Shown here piece after piece: positions 10,540 to 22,300 of a stretch of 64,000 bases of DNA. Numbering within the stretch: position 1 is the stretch's first letter; each line of letters opens with the position of its first letter. The translations under genes and the position numbers were made by a program. The notes under the pieces are model-generated. The model saw only the letters and a list, made by a program, of their open reading frames with translations. It made no database searches and was not told the origin of the DNA. The stretch lies in contig CP136067.1 of assembly GCA_032622095.1 (NCBI GenBank), positions 54,727,899-54,791,898 on the forward strand, in the 5' to 3' direction. Origin of the DNA: Siphonodentalium dalli (taxonomy: Eukaryota; Mollusca; Scaphopoda; Gadilida; Siphonodentaliidae).

Positions 10540-11880
10540 ATTGCATGGCTCTCAGTGGAAAATTTAGTTGGGATGGAACCAATAAGGAAACCTATGGCAT
10601 TGCAATAAGTGATGACATTTCACAGAATTTATTGAAGGAATTTTGTGCCACAATTGGAGATCCCTCATATTCAGTTGATGACCTCACAAATAATCTCAGC
10701 AATATAATTCTTCAGGCTGCCGAACGATCAGTTAGATTTAAACATTTTTCTAAAAACCAAAAAGGCCAAGAAAAAGTATAACCATAGATGGTTCAATGGT
10801 AACTGCTATGCCATGAAAGGGCAACTTAGATCATTAGGGAAGCGCTTACAGCTAGACCCTAACAATTTTTATATCCGAAAATATTTTCATGACTTGAAGT
10901 GTGAGTATAAAAAAATCAACTTCACAAAAAATCTTGTGGGCGAGCTTGATTCCATTCCAAATCAAAATTCCAAGACTTCTGGAACAAAATATCTCAGTTA
11001 AAAGGAAACCAGCCTCAAAACAACCCAATTGCTTTGGAGGTATGGCGTAAATATATCAATGATTTATATAAGCCGCATGAAGAGGATGTTGTTCATGATT
11101 CTGTCCATCTTATTGAAACCGACCCAAATATTATGTTAAATAACCCCCTTGATTTCCCTTTTAAATTTAAAGAGGTTCGTGATGGTATCTTTAGACTTAA
11201 ATCGAACAAACAACCTGGGTTGGATCTTATTCTTAATGAATTCTTAAAACATGAAAATAATATACTTTTACCCGCCATAGTGCAAATATTAAAAAAAAAT
11301 TCTATCAGAGAGCACTTTTCCAAAGTACTGGAATTCAGCAGCGATATCTTTCATACATAAAGCTGGTGATATCAATGAATGTAATAACTATCGTTGTCTA
11401 AGCCTCACCAGCTGCCTTGGAAAACTTTTCACATCTCTTCTACAAAAGAGATTACATGATTTCTTAGATAATAATAACTTATACAACAAATTTCAAGCAG
11501 GATTCCGACCAGATCACAGAACTTCTGACCATCTTTTTACTTTGAAAACAATAATTAACAAATATGTATATATAGACAAAAAGCCCATTTTTTGTTGTTT
11601 TGTTGATTTCTCTAAGGCTTTTGATTTTGTTTGGCACAAAAGCTTGTTTGAAAAAATCCTTAATCTTGGGGTTGGTGGACATTTCTACCAATTAATAACA
11701 CATATGTACAAGAAACCTGAATTTACTCTGAAGAAACGTAACTTTGTTTCTGAACCTGGATTTACCTACCGGGGCGTAAAGCAAGGTAATGGATTGAGTC
11801 CCCTTTTATTTAACATATATACTAACGATTTACCAGACATTTTTGATTTTCAGAAAACTGACCCTGTTACTCTAACAAGA
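10540..11880 (+). pseudogene. LINE ORF2 linker and N-terminal reverse transcriptase
   Basis: Three frames carry the protein in turn. WDGTNKETYGIAISDD (about 10570) and WFNGNCYAMKGQLR (about 10790) are linker segments common between endonuclease and reverse transcriptase. LKSNKQPGLDLILNEFLK (about 11200) is the first conserved reverse transcriptase block. FQAGFRPDHRTSDHL (about 11492) and FVDFSKAFD (11599-11625), with the first catalytic Asp, follow. RGVKQGNGLSPLLFNIYTND ends the part at about 11830. The sequence runs into insertion i just before the catalytic YADD box. Confidence 0.85.
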
Positions 11881-11884
11881 CAGA

Positions 11885-13888
11885 CAATAACTGTGGAGAC
11901 GCCCACCAGACTGTAAAGACCGAGAAGACTGGGACTCGGAAGGCCATAAGAGTTAGTACTTGTCAAATTCACTTAAAACAAGTAGTCCTAAAGAGGGACG
12001 TAGCCTAGAGGGTATCTGTTGAACAGTGGGGTGTCCACCTTGAAATATGGTCCAGATCCCCCCACCCCACATAGTCCATAGTCTGCTCCCTCCCAACTGA
12101 AGCAAGCACACTCCCAAGTTCGTAAAATTCCTTTGCACATGTTGGAATTTACAACTGACACCTCAAGCTTTCCTAACTGTGGCAAAGTTACAACCTGACA
12201 TGTCCCCATTTTTTAATGGTGGACCCTATACAAACAAATGTTTAATCACAACTCTCCATAAGCAATATACACAAAATGCCATTTCTTGATTGGTCGAATC
12301 CATTTTAACAAATCGTGTAATCCAGTCCCAAGTAACACAAGGACCCTCCATACTAGTTACTACATATAAGCTAAATAGGACTGATGGCTCTTGAGGAGGA
12401 GCCATTTTAAGAATTACTATGGGGGAAGAGTTATGTCCCTGGTCGCACCCATTTTCACCTGGTGAACCCATATCAACAGCTCTGAATCTCAGTCACCCAA
12501 GGACTCTCTATACCAAAATGTATGCTATATGTGCCAAATAGTTCTTGAGAAGATGTTTTTAAAATAACTAATGAGGGAAAGAATTATGTCCGTGGCTCTG
12601 ACCCTATTTGACCCAGTGATCCAATTCTGAATCAAATCTGAAACCTTGTCACCCATTCCAAATATAAGCTGAATAGGCCTGATGGTTCTTGATAGGAAGA
12701 CATTTTAAGAATTACAATGGATGGACAAGTTATGTCCCTGTCTCCGCCCTTATTTGCCCAGGTGACCTCATTTTAACACATCTGTATCCCTGTCACCCAA
12801 GGACCCTCCATACCAATTATAAGCTAAATAGCCCCGATGATTCTTGAGAAGATGTTTTAAGAATACTATGGATGGAAAGAGTTAGGTTCCTAACTATGCC
12901 ACTTTTTTGACCATGTGACCCCCATTTGAACAGAACTCAATCCCAGCCACCTAGGGACCATTCACACAAAATATGTCTCAATTCTTCATTTCAGGTAAGC
13001 TAAGAAAAATACCTCCTTCTTTCTCATCCAGTTTCCCATATGTATTTGCCTGAGAAAACAGGTATTTAGTTTTACTGACCTGTCAGATTCATCAATCACA
13101 CTTGCCCTTGGGAGTTTGATATCATAAGCTATGGGTCATTTATATACAAACTCTTTAACAGGCAGAGCATTTTAGGCTATTAATCAAAGGAGCTGTCATT
13201 CCAATCAGATTTTGTTAACGCTGCCATTTCATTTATTACTTTATAATCAATGTGACTTATATATGGTGTTAAGTAAACATTCTGTGATTGCAGACACCTT
13301 CCTCATATCTCATAGAGCTCTGAGTATCTGCTAGCTGTTTGCATGTTCTTGATTTTAGACTGATTTAAACCAAATTTGGTTGAGTCACCCTGGTGGATGT
13401 TATAATGGTGTTATTTATTTGTTAAATTGAGCAGGAAATTAATCTCAATTAAAATAAAAATAAATTAATTTTGTTTTGTTTTTGTTTTGTTAAATTGAAC
13501 AAGGAGTTCAATCTAAAAAATAAATAAAATTTGCTCTGCCCCTATTTGACCCAGTGACCCCATTTTAACAAATCTGAACCCCAGTCACACATGGACCATC
13601 TATACCAAATATAAGCTAAATCGGCCCAATGGTTCTTGATAAGAAGTCATTATAAGAATTACTATGGAGGAATAGGGTTTATTGATCCAGTGACCTCATT
13701 TGAACAAATCTGAATGTGAGTCACCTAGGTAACATCCACACCAAATTTGAACCCATTCGGTCTTATGGTTCTGAAGAAGAAGAGGTTTAAAGAATTGTTG
13801 ACGGATGGACGGACGGACGGATGGACGGACGACGGACGAGGAGCGATGACTATAGCTCCACCGGAGACTTCGTCTCAGGTGAGCTAAA
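11885..13888 (+). mobile_element. Insertion i: copy of the (GGAC)n-tailed repeat family
   Basis: It begins near AACAAGACAG with CACCAGACTGTAAAGAC and ends CGGAGACTTCGTCTCAGGTG then AGCTAA, separating LINE motif B from YADD. The body holds degenerate tandem units of about 145 bp. They share TATTTGACCCAGTGACC, AACAAATCTGAA, CCAAATATAAGCTAAAT and GGTTCTTGA. The tail is a GGAC-rich run (about 13803-13832) followed by the GAGAC-TTC-GTCTC hairpin. No protein is encoded. Other copies: 14655-17987, 53685-55237, 5' fragments at 34137-34175 (minus) and 57093-57345. Confidence 0.82.
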
Positions 13889-14650
13889 CACTACTGCAAC
13901 AAATCTGTTAATGTATGCAGATGATTTAATATTATTGTCAGAAAGTAAAGAGGGTCTGCAATCTTGTCTTGACTCTCTTGAGAAATATTGCAATAGATGG
14001 AAGTTGAAAATAAATACAGACAAGACAAAAACCATGATTTTTAGTAGAACTAAAAAGGATTACTCAAAATTCAGTTTCAACCTGTCAAACTCAGACTTGA
14101 CATTAGTTGATAGCTATACATATCTTGGCACAATAGTACACGTACCACAATGGTAACTTACAACATGCAGCACAAATTATGGCTGACTGGCTGAGAAAGC
14201 TCTCAAAGCAGTTTTTTCTCTCAAATCAAAAATACTTGATTTTAATATTTCTAATACTGAACTTTTCTTGAAGTTATTTGATGCCCTCATCAGACCTATC
14301 CTTGTGTATGTGTCTGAGGTATGGATATGTGATTTCACAGAGAAATCTTTTTTCAATGATCATGCAGACTCCCTTCGAGAAAATTCACACAAGATTCTGT
14401 AAGTACGTATTGGGAGTACCGAAAAAATCTTCTAATCTTGCTAGCCGATGTGAACCCACATCTAACTTTATTAGTAAACTTGCGTTGAACTGTTTAACAC
14501 GATTGGAAAAACTTCCATCTCAGCTGATACTGATAAAGAGTTATCAGAAAGTGGTCATAAATCATGGTATATAATGAAGAGATTTAATATAGACTCTAAT
14601 TTATTCAATGGAACACAACTTGGAAGAAAAAATAAATGATAGTTTTACCA
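13889..14650 (+). pseudogene. LINE reverse transcriptase, YADD box and thumb
   Basis: TNLLMYADDLILLSESKEGL carries the catalytic YADD (13914-13925), followed by WKLKINTDKTKTMIF and YTYLGTIV, the standard downstream blocks. After a frameshift near 14156 the LFDALIRPILVYVSEVW segment (about 14270-14325) corresponds to the conserved ...YG-x-E-x-W region, then the sequence decays. The last LINE codons before insertion ii read HNIKQ at about 14640-14654. Confidence 0.85.
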
Positions 14651-14654
14651 CAAC

Positions 14655-17600
14655 ATTAAACAAGACAGTCAATGACTGTGGGGTCGCTCACCAGACTGCA
14701 AAGACTGATAAGACTGGGACTCTGGAGACCAAAACAGTCAGCACTTTTCATAATCACTTTAAAAGAAGTAGATTTAAACAGGATATGTGGCTAGAGAGAC
14801 TTCAAGTATGTAGCTTGGTAAAAATCCACCTTGAAATTGCCAACTGTACACTACTGATCACCCCCCCCCCCCCTCCTCCAGCTCAACAAGTCCCCTCCCG
14901 ACCGGGATCCAGACTCCCAAGTCTTAGGTTGGAATTTCACAACCGACACCTCAAAGTTTCTCAATTGTTGGAAATGTCCAATCTCACAAGCGCCTTTTTC
15001 TAAAACCATTTAAACATGTTTGAAGCCCAATTATCCATGGACCCAAAACACAATACATGTATGTCAGACCAATCAGTCAGGTGGTTCCAAGGTAGATGTT
15101 TTAATGAATTTGGTATTTCGATGATTTTATTAGACACAAACGTGTTAACTCCCCATAGCCTGCCATTTCTTGACAGATTGACCTCATTTTAACAAATCTG
15201 AATCTCAGTCACTAAAGGATCCTCCTGATTCCTCCATACTATATGTAAGCTAAATAGTCCAAACTCTCTTGAGAAGACATTTTAAGAATTACTATAGAGA
15301 CATATATGTCCCTGGTCCCACCCTATTTAACCTGGTGACCCCATCTGAATAAATTTGAATCCCAGACACCAAAGAACCCTTCATACATATCATAAATATC
15401 AGTCAAATAGACCTGATGGTCCTTGTGAAGGAAGCATATTAAGAGGGAAACTGTCCTTCGCTTGGCCCCTATTTGACCAGGTGACCCCATTAAAAAAATC
15501 TGAATTGCAATCAAGGAAGAACATTCCATTCTATATAAGCCAACTAGTTCTTGCAAACATATTTTAAGAATTACTATGTAGTGAAATAGTTAAGTCTCTT
15601 GCTCTGCCCTTATTTGACTTTGTGATCCCATTTTCACAAATCTGATAAGGATAAAAATTAAGTTCCCCAGTTGAAGTTGGTGATATTCACCCATTGGGCA
15701 CCTCATTTATGAATTTTATCTTCTGCAAATTAGGGGATATAGAAACTTCCTAGAAGGGAAATTTAACTATCAACAATGTAAATTTGATACTATAGATACT
15801 TCCCAGAAGATGAGGCCTAAGCAGAATGAGGTCGCCAGAGGGTGAATTTGGTGATGCTAGCCTGCTGTGTGGGATAGCATCACAAAAAGCGTGTCCGTTC
15901 CTACATTGTGCATGCCTGCATGGCCTCAAGCAACACAATGTATTATACAACAAGCCTTGAAATAGTGTGATAGTGTGTCTGTCATTTGCAGAATGAGGTC
16001 CCCAGAGGGTGAATTTAGTGACCCTAAATTCACCCTCTGGGGACCTCATTCTGATAAGGCCCTCAACTGCTATGGAAGACCTAGAATAAAATTGAATTTC
16101 CACAGTTGAAGTTGGTGATGTTCACCCATTGGGCCCCTCAATTATGAATTTTATCTTCTGCAAATTAGGGGATATAGAAACTTCCTAGAAGGGAAATTTA
16201 ACTAACAACAATGTAAATTTGATACTATAGATACTTCCCAGAAGATGAGGCCTAAGCAGAATGAGGTCTCCAAATGGTGAATTTGGTGATGCTAGCCCAC
16301 TGTGTGGGATAGTATCACTAAAAGCATGTCTGTTCCTACATTGTGCATGTCTGGCCTCAAGCAACACACTGTATTATACAATCAAGCCTTGAGATAGTCT
16401 GTCTGTTATTTGCAGAATGAGGTCCCCAGAGGGTGAATTTAGTGACGCTATCCTGCACAGCGGGCTAGTATCACTAAATTCACCCTCTGTGGACCTCATT
16501 CTGATAAGGCCCTCAACTGCTATGGAAGACCTAGAATAAGATTGAAGTTCCCCAGTTGAAATTGGTGATGTTCACCCATTGGGCACCTCAATCATGAATT
16601 TTATCTTCTGCAAATTAAGGGATACAGAAACTTCCTAGAAGGGAAATTTAACTAACAACAATGTAAATTTGATACTATAGATACTTCCCAGAAGATGAGG
16701 CCTAAGCAGAATGAGATATTGAGACTCTAGATACTTCCCAGAAGATGAGGCCTAAGCAGAATAAGGTTCTCAGTGGGTGTATTTGGTTATGCTAGCCTGC
16801 TGTGTGGAGCAACATGAATTCACCCTCTGGGAACCTCATTCTAAAAATGCCAGACACTCTTGGAGAAAATGAAATTAATCTGATTTTAATGACCACTGAG
16901 TGATAATGTAAACAACAAGGGTGCTTCATTGATAACACCATTAATCTCATTTAAATTATGAATGACATGAATACACTCCCTGGGGACTCTGCCTATAGCT
17001 ACAGAATACTTTATTTACCTGTGAGTTAGGAGGTGAGATAGGGTGGAATGCTGTTGGTTGGGGGCAGGGTGGGGTTCTGGGTCATGTGGGGGGGGGGGGG
17101 TGATAAATTTTTGTTGTATGTTAAATTGATCAAGGAGTTTCTGAATTTTTTATTATTTTTTGGGGAATTATGGCCCTGGCTCCACCCCTATTTGACCCAG
17201 TGACCCCATTTGAACAAATCTGAACCCCAGTCATTCAATGACCACACATACCAAATATAAACTAAATCGGCATAATGGTTCTTGACAAGAAGTCGTTATA
17301 AGAATTACCAAGGAGGAATATAGTTATGGCCCTGGTTTCGCAACTGTTTGACACAGTGACCTCATTTGAACAAATCTGAATGACAGTCACATAGAGAACA
17401 TCCACACCAAATATGATCAAAATGCAAAAATGTAATTTTTTGGTTTTTAGAGTTATGTCCCTGGCTCTGCCCCTAATTGACCCAGTGACCCAATTTGAAC
17501 AAATCTGAACCCCAGTCACCCAAGGTCTCTCTGTACAAAATATAAGCTAAATATTTTTTTAGAAGAAGTCATTGTAAGAATTACTATGAGTTATGGCCCT

Positions 17601-17987
17601 GGTTTCTCAACTAATTGACCGGGTGACCTCATTTGAACAAATCTGAACACCAGTCACCCAAGGACCCTCCATACCAAATATTAGCTAAATCGGCACAATG
17701 GTTATGGACAAGAAGTCGTTGTAAGAATTACTGTGGATGAATAGAGTTATGGCCCTGGTTTCACAACTATTTGACCCAGTGACCTCATTTGAACAAATCT
17801 GAATGAGAGTCACCTAGGGAACATCCACACCAAATATGAACCAATTCGGTATGATGGTTTCAGAGGAGAAGATGTTTTTTTAAAAGTTGACGGACGGACG
17901 GACAGACGGTCAGACGGACGCACGGACGGACGACGGACGAGGAGTGATGACTATAGCTCCACCGGAGACTTCGTCTCAGCTGAGCTA
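14655..17987 (+). mobile_element. Insertion ii: second copy of the (GGAC)n-tailed family, with an internal tandem repeat
   Basis: It starts AAGACAGTCAATGACTGTGG with GCTCACCAGACTG and ends ACTATAGCTCCACCGGAGAC then TTCGTCTCAGCTGAGCTAA. The body is the same degenerate 145-bp unit. The GGAC run is at 17884-17935. Between about 15655 and 16855 it carries the separate 440-bp tandem hairpin repeat. Poly-C (14862-14873) and poly-G (17090-17100) runs are present. Coding sequence of the LINE resumes directly at its right edge. Confidence 0.8.
15655..16855 (+). repeat. About 440-bp tandem repeat, three units, each with a hairpin
   Basis: Units begin near AGTTCCCCAGTTGAAGTTGG at about 15660, 16097 and 16545, sharing CACCCATTGGGC, ATTTTATCTTCTGCAAATTA and CTTCCCAGAAGATGAGGCC. 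Unit 1 holds a perfect 30-bp-arm palindrome (15989-16018 and 16024-16053, 5-base loop). Unit 2 holds a longer-loop version (about 16413-16503). The third unit is rearranged and truncated. The same hairpin appears at 63901-64000. Confidence 0.88.
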
Positions 17988-17988
17988 A

Positions 17989-18650
17989 AAAGCAACTGCA
18001 AGTACTTTCCACGAAAGCTGAAGATAATAAGCTTCAGCTTTTTGGGATGATATATTCAAACTTTGAATGTCAAAATTACCTAAAGTTACACATACCAAAA
18101 ACTTGCATTCGATACTTGGCTATGATGAGAATTAGTGCTCATAAATTGGCTGTCGAAACTGAGATACAAAAGACCGAAAATTTATCGTCCGGATAGAAAA
18201 TGTGCAACATGCAATATTTTGGAAGACGAGGAGCACTTCTTTCTTTTTTGTGAGAAGCATGGGCACCAACGTGACATCCTATTCAAAAAACTTTTTATCT
18301 TGCATACCAATCTTATACCAGGATCTTCCTGTTCATTTGAGCGACTCAAAACCTTGTTATCCAAAAACGACCCATAAAGATATACGAGCAATTTGCGAGT
18401 ATATTAGATGTTGTTCAGATTCAGACTTATAATTTAGCACTTTTGGACAACCTAGACTACAGAGTTATTCAGGGATTATCTTCTTCCAGGATGTATGTAA
18501 TATATTTATATGAGTGAGTGAGTTATTTAACCATCTATTGATAACTCTAACATGATTATATCATCATCATTCCATGTACATTATTGTTGGCAGACATCAT
18601 TGTATTTGATTTGCTTCAATAAATCTTATCTTATCTTATCTTATCTTACA
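17989..18650 (+). pseudogene. LINE C-terminal zinc knuckle and 3' tail
   Basis: The plus strand reads IPKTCIRYLAMMRI, then HKLAVET, then RYKRPKIYRPDRKCATC across two frames, then ILEDEEHFFLFC. The C-x2-C-x8-H-x4-C spacing and the RPKI-x-R-x2-R-x-C lead-in are the usual ORF2 C-terminus. A stop follows soon after, and the 3' untranslated part ends with AATAAA and tandem ATCTT units (18618-18648). Confidence 0.82.
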
Positions 18651-19329
18651 TACGTTGCATGCAGAAGAGGTGTTGTTTTAATTTCACAGACTGCTAAGAG
18701 CAAAATAATTAATTTTGTGCCACGCTGTATAGTGATACGTTGCTGGGGACTTTAATGTATGTTATCAAATCGTTCTGTCACTTTTAATGTTGTTTCTATG
18801 TGGGATGTGGGGGTAATATGTCTCAGAGTGCTTGTCGTCGGACTGCTACGTATATATTTATACCGTGGCGTTATTTCTGCTCATGTTCCATGAGAATCCG
18901 GCAGTCCAAATTGTGGATTTACCCAGTCTGATAAATATACAGACCCCGTCTCATTACTTTCAACTTTCGTAAGTTGACTGAAACGAAACATGGTCTAATT
19001 TATTTAGACTTGGATTTACCCGACGAAGAAACTTATTGCATTTGTCAAGGTCACGTAACTGTTTCGGATGCGGTTTTTCTGTTTTGTTGATAAAAATCGC
19101 AATAAAATGTTGCTCGAGGCAACCTGTCGATTGGCTTATCGCGACGGGACCAGTGGGCCATCATGGCCATCAATGACTATTGAATTTAGCGCTATCGTCA
19201 AATTGACCGAGGTGTATAAGCTTTAGATGAGAGGTACGCGCGGAGCTGAGAAATTCCATGAGTGCATGCAAAATCAAATTCGGTTTAAAAAAGTGATGCA
19301 CCAAAAACACAAAATTGTTGCCTCCTGCA
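18651..19329. other. No recognisable gene
   Basis: Mixed-composition spacer between the LINE tail and the 33-bp array. ORFs are short and without motifs. Confidence 0.5.
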
Positions 19330-22300
19330 ATTCATATTACACATGAATTGACTGTAACATGTATTCATATTACACATGGGTTGACTGTAACCTGTATTCA
19401 TATTACACATGGGTTGACTGTACCATGTATTATTCATATTACACATGAATTGACTGTATACATAAACATGTATTCATATTACACACGAATTGACTGTAAC
19501 ATGTATTCATATTACACATGAATTGACTGTAACATGTATTCATATTACACATGAATTGACTGTAACATGTATTCATATTACTCATGAATTGACTGTAACA
19601 TGTATTCATATTACACATGAATTGACTGTACCATGTATTCATATTACACATGAATTGACTGTATACATAAACATGTATTCATATTACACATGAATTGACT
19701 GTAACATGTATTCATATTACTCATGAATTGACTGTAACATGTATTCATATTACACATGAATTGACTGTAACATGTATTCATATTACACATGAATTGACTG
19801 TAACATGTATTCATATTACACATGAATTGACTGTAACATGTATTCATATTACACATGAATTGACTGTAACATGTATTCATATTACACATGAATTGACTGT
19901 AACATGTATTCATATTACACATGAATTGACTGTAACATGTATTCATATTACACATGAATTGACTGTAACATGTATTCATATTACACATGAATTGACTGTA
20001 ACATGTATTCATATTACACATGAATTGACTGTAACATGTATTCATATTACACATGAATTGACTGTAACATGTATTCATATTACACATGAATTGACTGTAC
20101 CATGTATTCATATTACACATGAATTGACTGTAACATGTATTCATATTACACATGAATTGACTGTAACATGTATTCATATTACACATGAATTGACTGTAAC
20201 ATGTATTCATATTACACATGAATTGACTGTACCATGTATTCATATTACACATGAATTGACTGTATACATAAACATGTATTCATATTACACATGAATTGAC
20301 TGTAACATGTATTCATATTACACATGAATTGACTGTAACATGTATTCATATTACACATGAATTGACTGTACATAACATGTATTCATGTTACACATGAATT
20401 GACTGTAACATGTATTCATATTACACATGAATTGACTGTAACATGTATTCATATTACACATGAATTGACTGTAACATGTATTCATATTACACATGAATTG
20501 ACTGTAACATGTATTCATATTACACATGAATTGACTGTAACATGTATTCATATTACACATGAATTGACTGTAACATGTATTCATATTACACATGAATTGA
20601 CTGTAACATGTATTCATATTACACATGAATTGACTGTAACATGTATTCATATTACACATGAATTGACTGTAACATGTATTCATATTACACATGAATTGAC
20701 TGTAACATGTATTCATATTACACATGAATTGACTGTAACATGTATTCATATTACTCATGAATTGACTGTAACATGTATTCATATTACACATGAATTGACT
20801 GTAACGTGTATTCATATTACACATGAATTGACTGTATACATAAACATGTATTCATATTACACATGAATTGACTGTAACATGTATTCATATTACACATGAA
20901 TTGACTGTAACATGTATTCATATTACACATGAATTGACTCTAACATGTATTCATATTACTCATGAATTGACTGTAACATGTATTCATATTACACATGAAT
21001 TGACTGTACCATGTATTCATATTACACATGAATTGACTGTATACATAAACATGTATTCATATTACACATGAATTGACTGTAACATGTATTCATATTACAC
21101 ATGAATTGACTGTAACATGTATTCATATTACACATGAATTGACTGTAACATGTATTCATATTACACATGAATTGACTGTATACATAAACATGTATTCATA
21201 TTACACATGAATTGACTGTAACATGTATTCATATTACACATGAATTGACTGTAACATGTATTCATATTACACATGAATTGACTGTAACATGTATTCATAT
21301 TACTCATGAATTGACTGTAACATGTATTCATATTACACATGAATTGACTGTACCATGTATTCATATTACACATGAATTGACTGTATACATAAACATGTAT
21401 TCATATTACACATGAATTGACTGTAACATGTATTCATATTACACATGAATTGACTGTAACATGTATTCATATTACACATGAATTGACTGTAACATGTATT
21501 CATATTACACATGAATTGACTGTAACATGTATTCATATTACACATGAATTGACTGTAACATGTATTCATATTACACATGAATTGACTGTAACATGTATTC
21601 ATATTACACATGAATTGACTGTAACATGTATTCATATTACACATGAATTGACTGTAACATGTATTCATATTACTCATGAATTGACTGTAACATGTATTCA
21701 TATTACACATGAATTGACTGTACCATGTATTCATATTACACATGAATTGACTGTATACATAAACATGTATTCATATTACACATGAATTGACTGTAACATG
21801 TATTCATATTACACATGAATTGACTGTAACATGTATTCATATTACACATGAATTGACTGTAACATGTATTCATATTACACATGAATTGACTGTAACATGT
21901 ATTCATATTACACATGAATTGACTGTAACATGTATTCATATTACTCATGAATTGACTGTAACATGTATTCATATTACACATGAATTGACTGTAACATGTA
22001 TTCATATTACACATGAATTGACTGTAACATGTATTCATATTACACATGAATTGACTGTAACATGTATTCATATTACACATGAATTGACTGTAACATGTAT
22101 TCATATTACACATGAATTGACTGTAACATGTATTCATATTACACATGAATTGACTGTAACATGTATTCATATTACACATGAATTGACTGTAACATGTATT
22201 CATATTACACATGAATTGACTGTAACATGTATTCATATTACACATGAATTGACTGTATACATAAACATGTATTCATATTACATATGAATTGACTGTAACA

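Larger units (their letters stand above)
9701..18650 (+). mobile_element. LINE split into three parts by two insertions of one repeat family
   Basis: In order: endonuclease (9701-10530), linker and first half of the reverse transcriptase (10540-11880), insertion i (11885-13888), second half of the reverse transcriptase (13889-14650), insertion ii (14655-17987), then zinc knuckle and 3' tail (17989-18650). The three parts join in correct protein order with little or nothing lost at the junctions, so this is a single about 3.6-kb element broken later. The 3' end carries AATAAA (18618-18623) and five ATCTT-type repeats, a simple-repeat tail typical of several LINE clades. Many frameshifts and at least one in-frame stop make it inactive. 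Confidence 0.85.
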
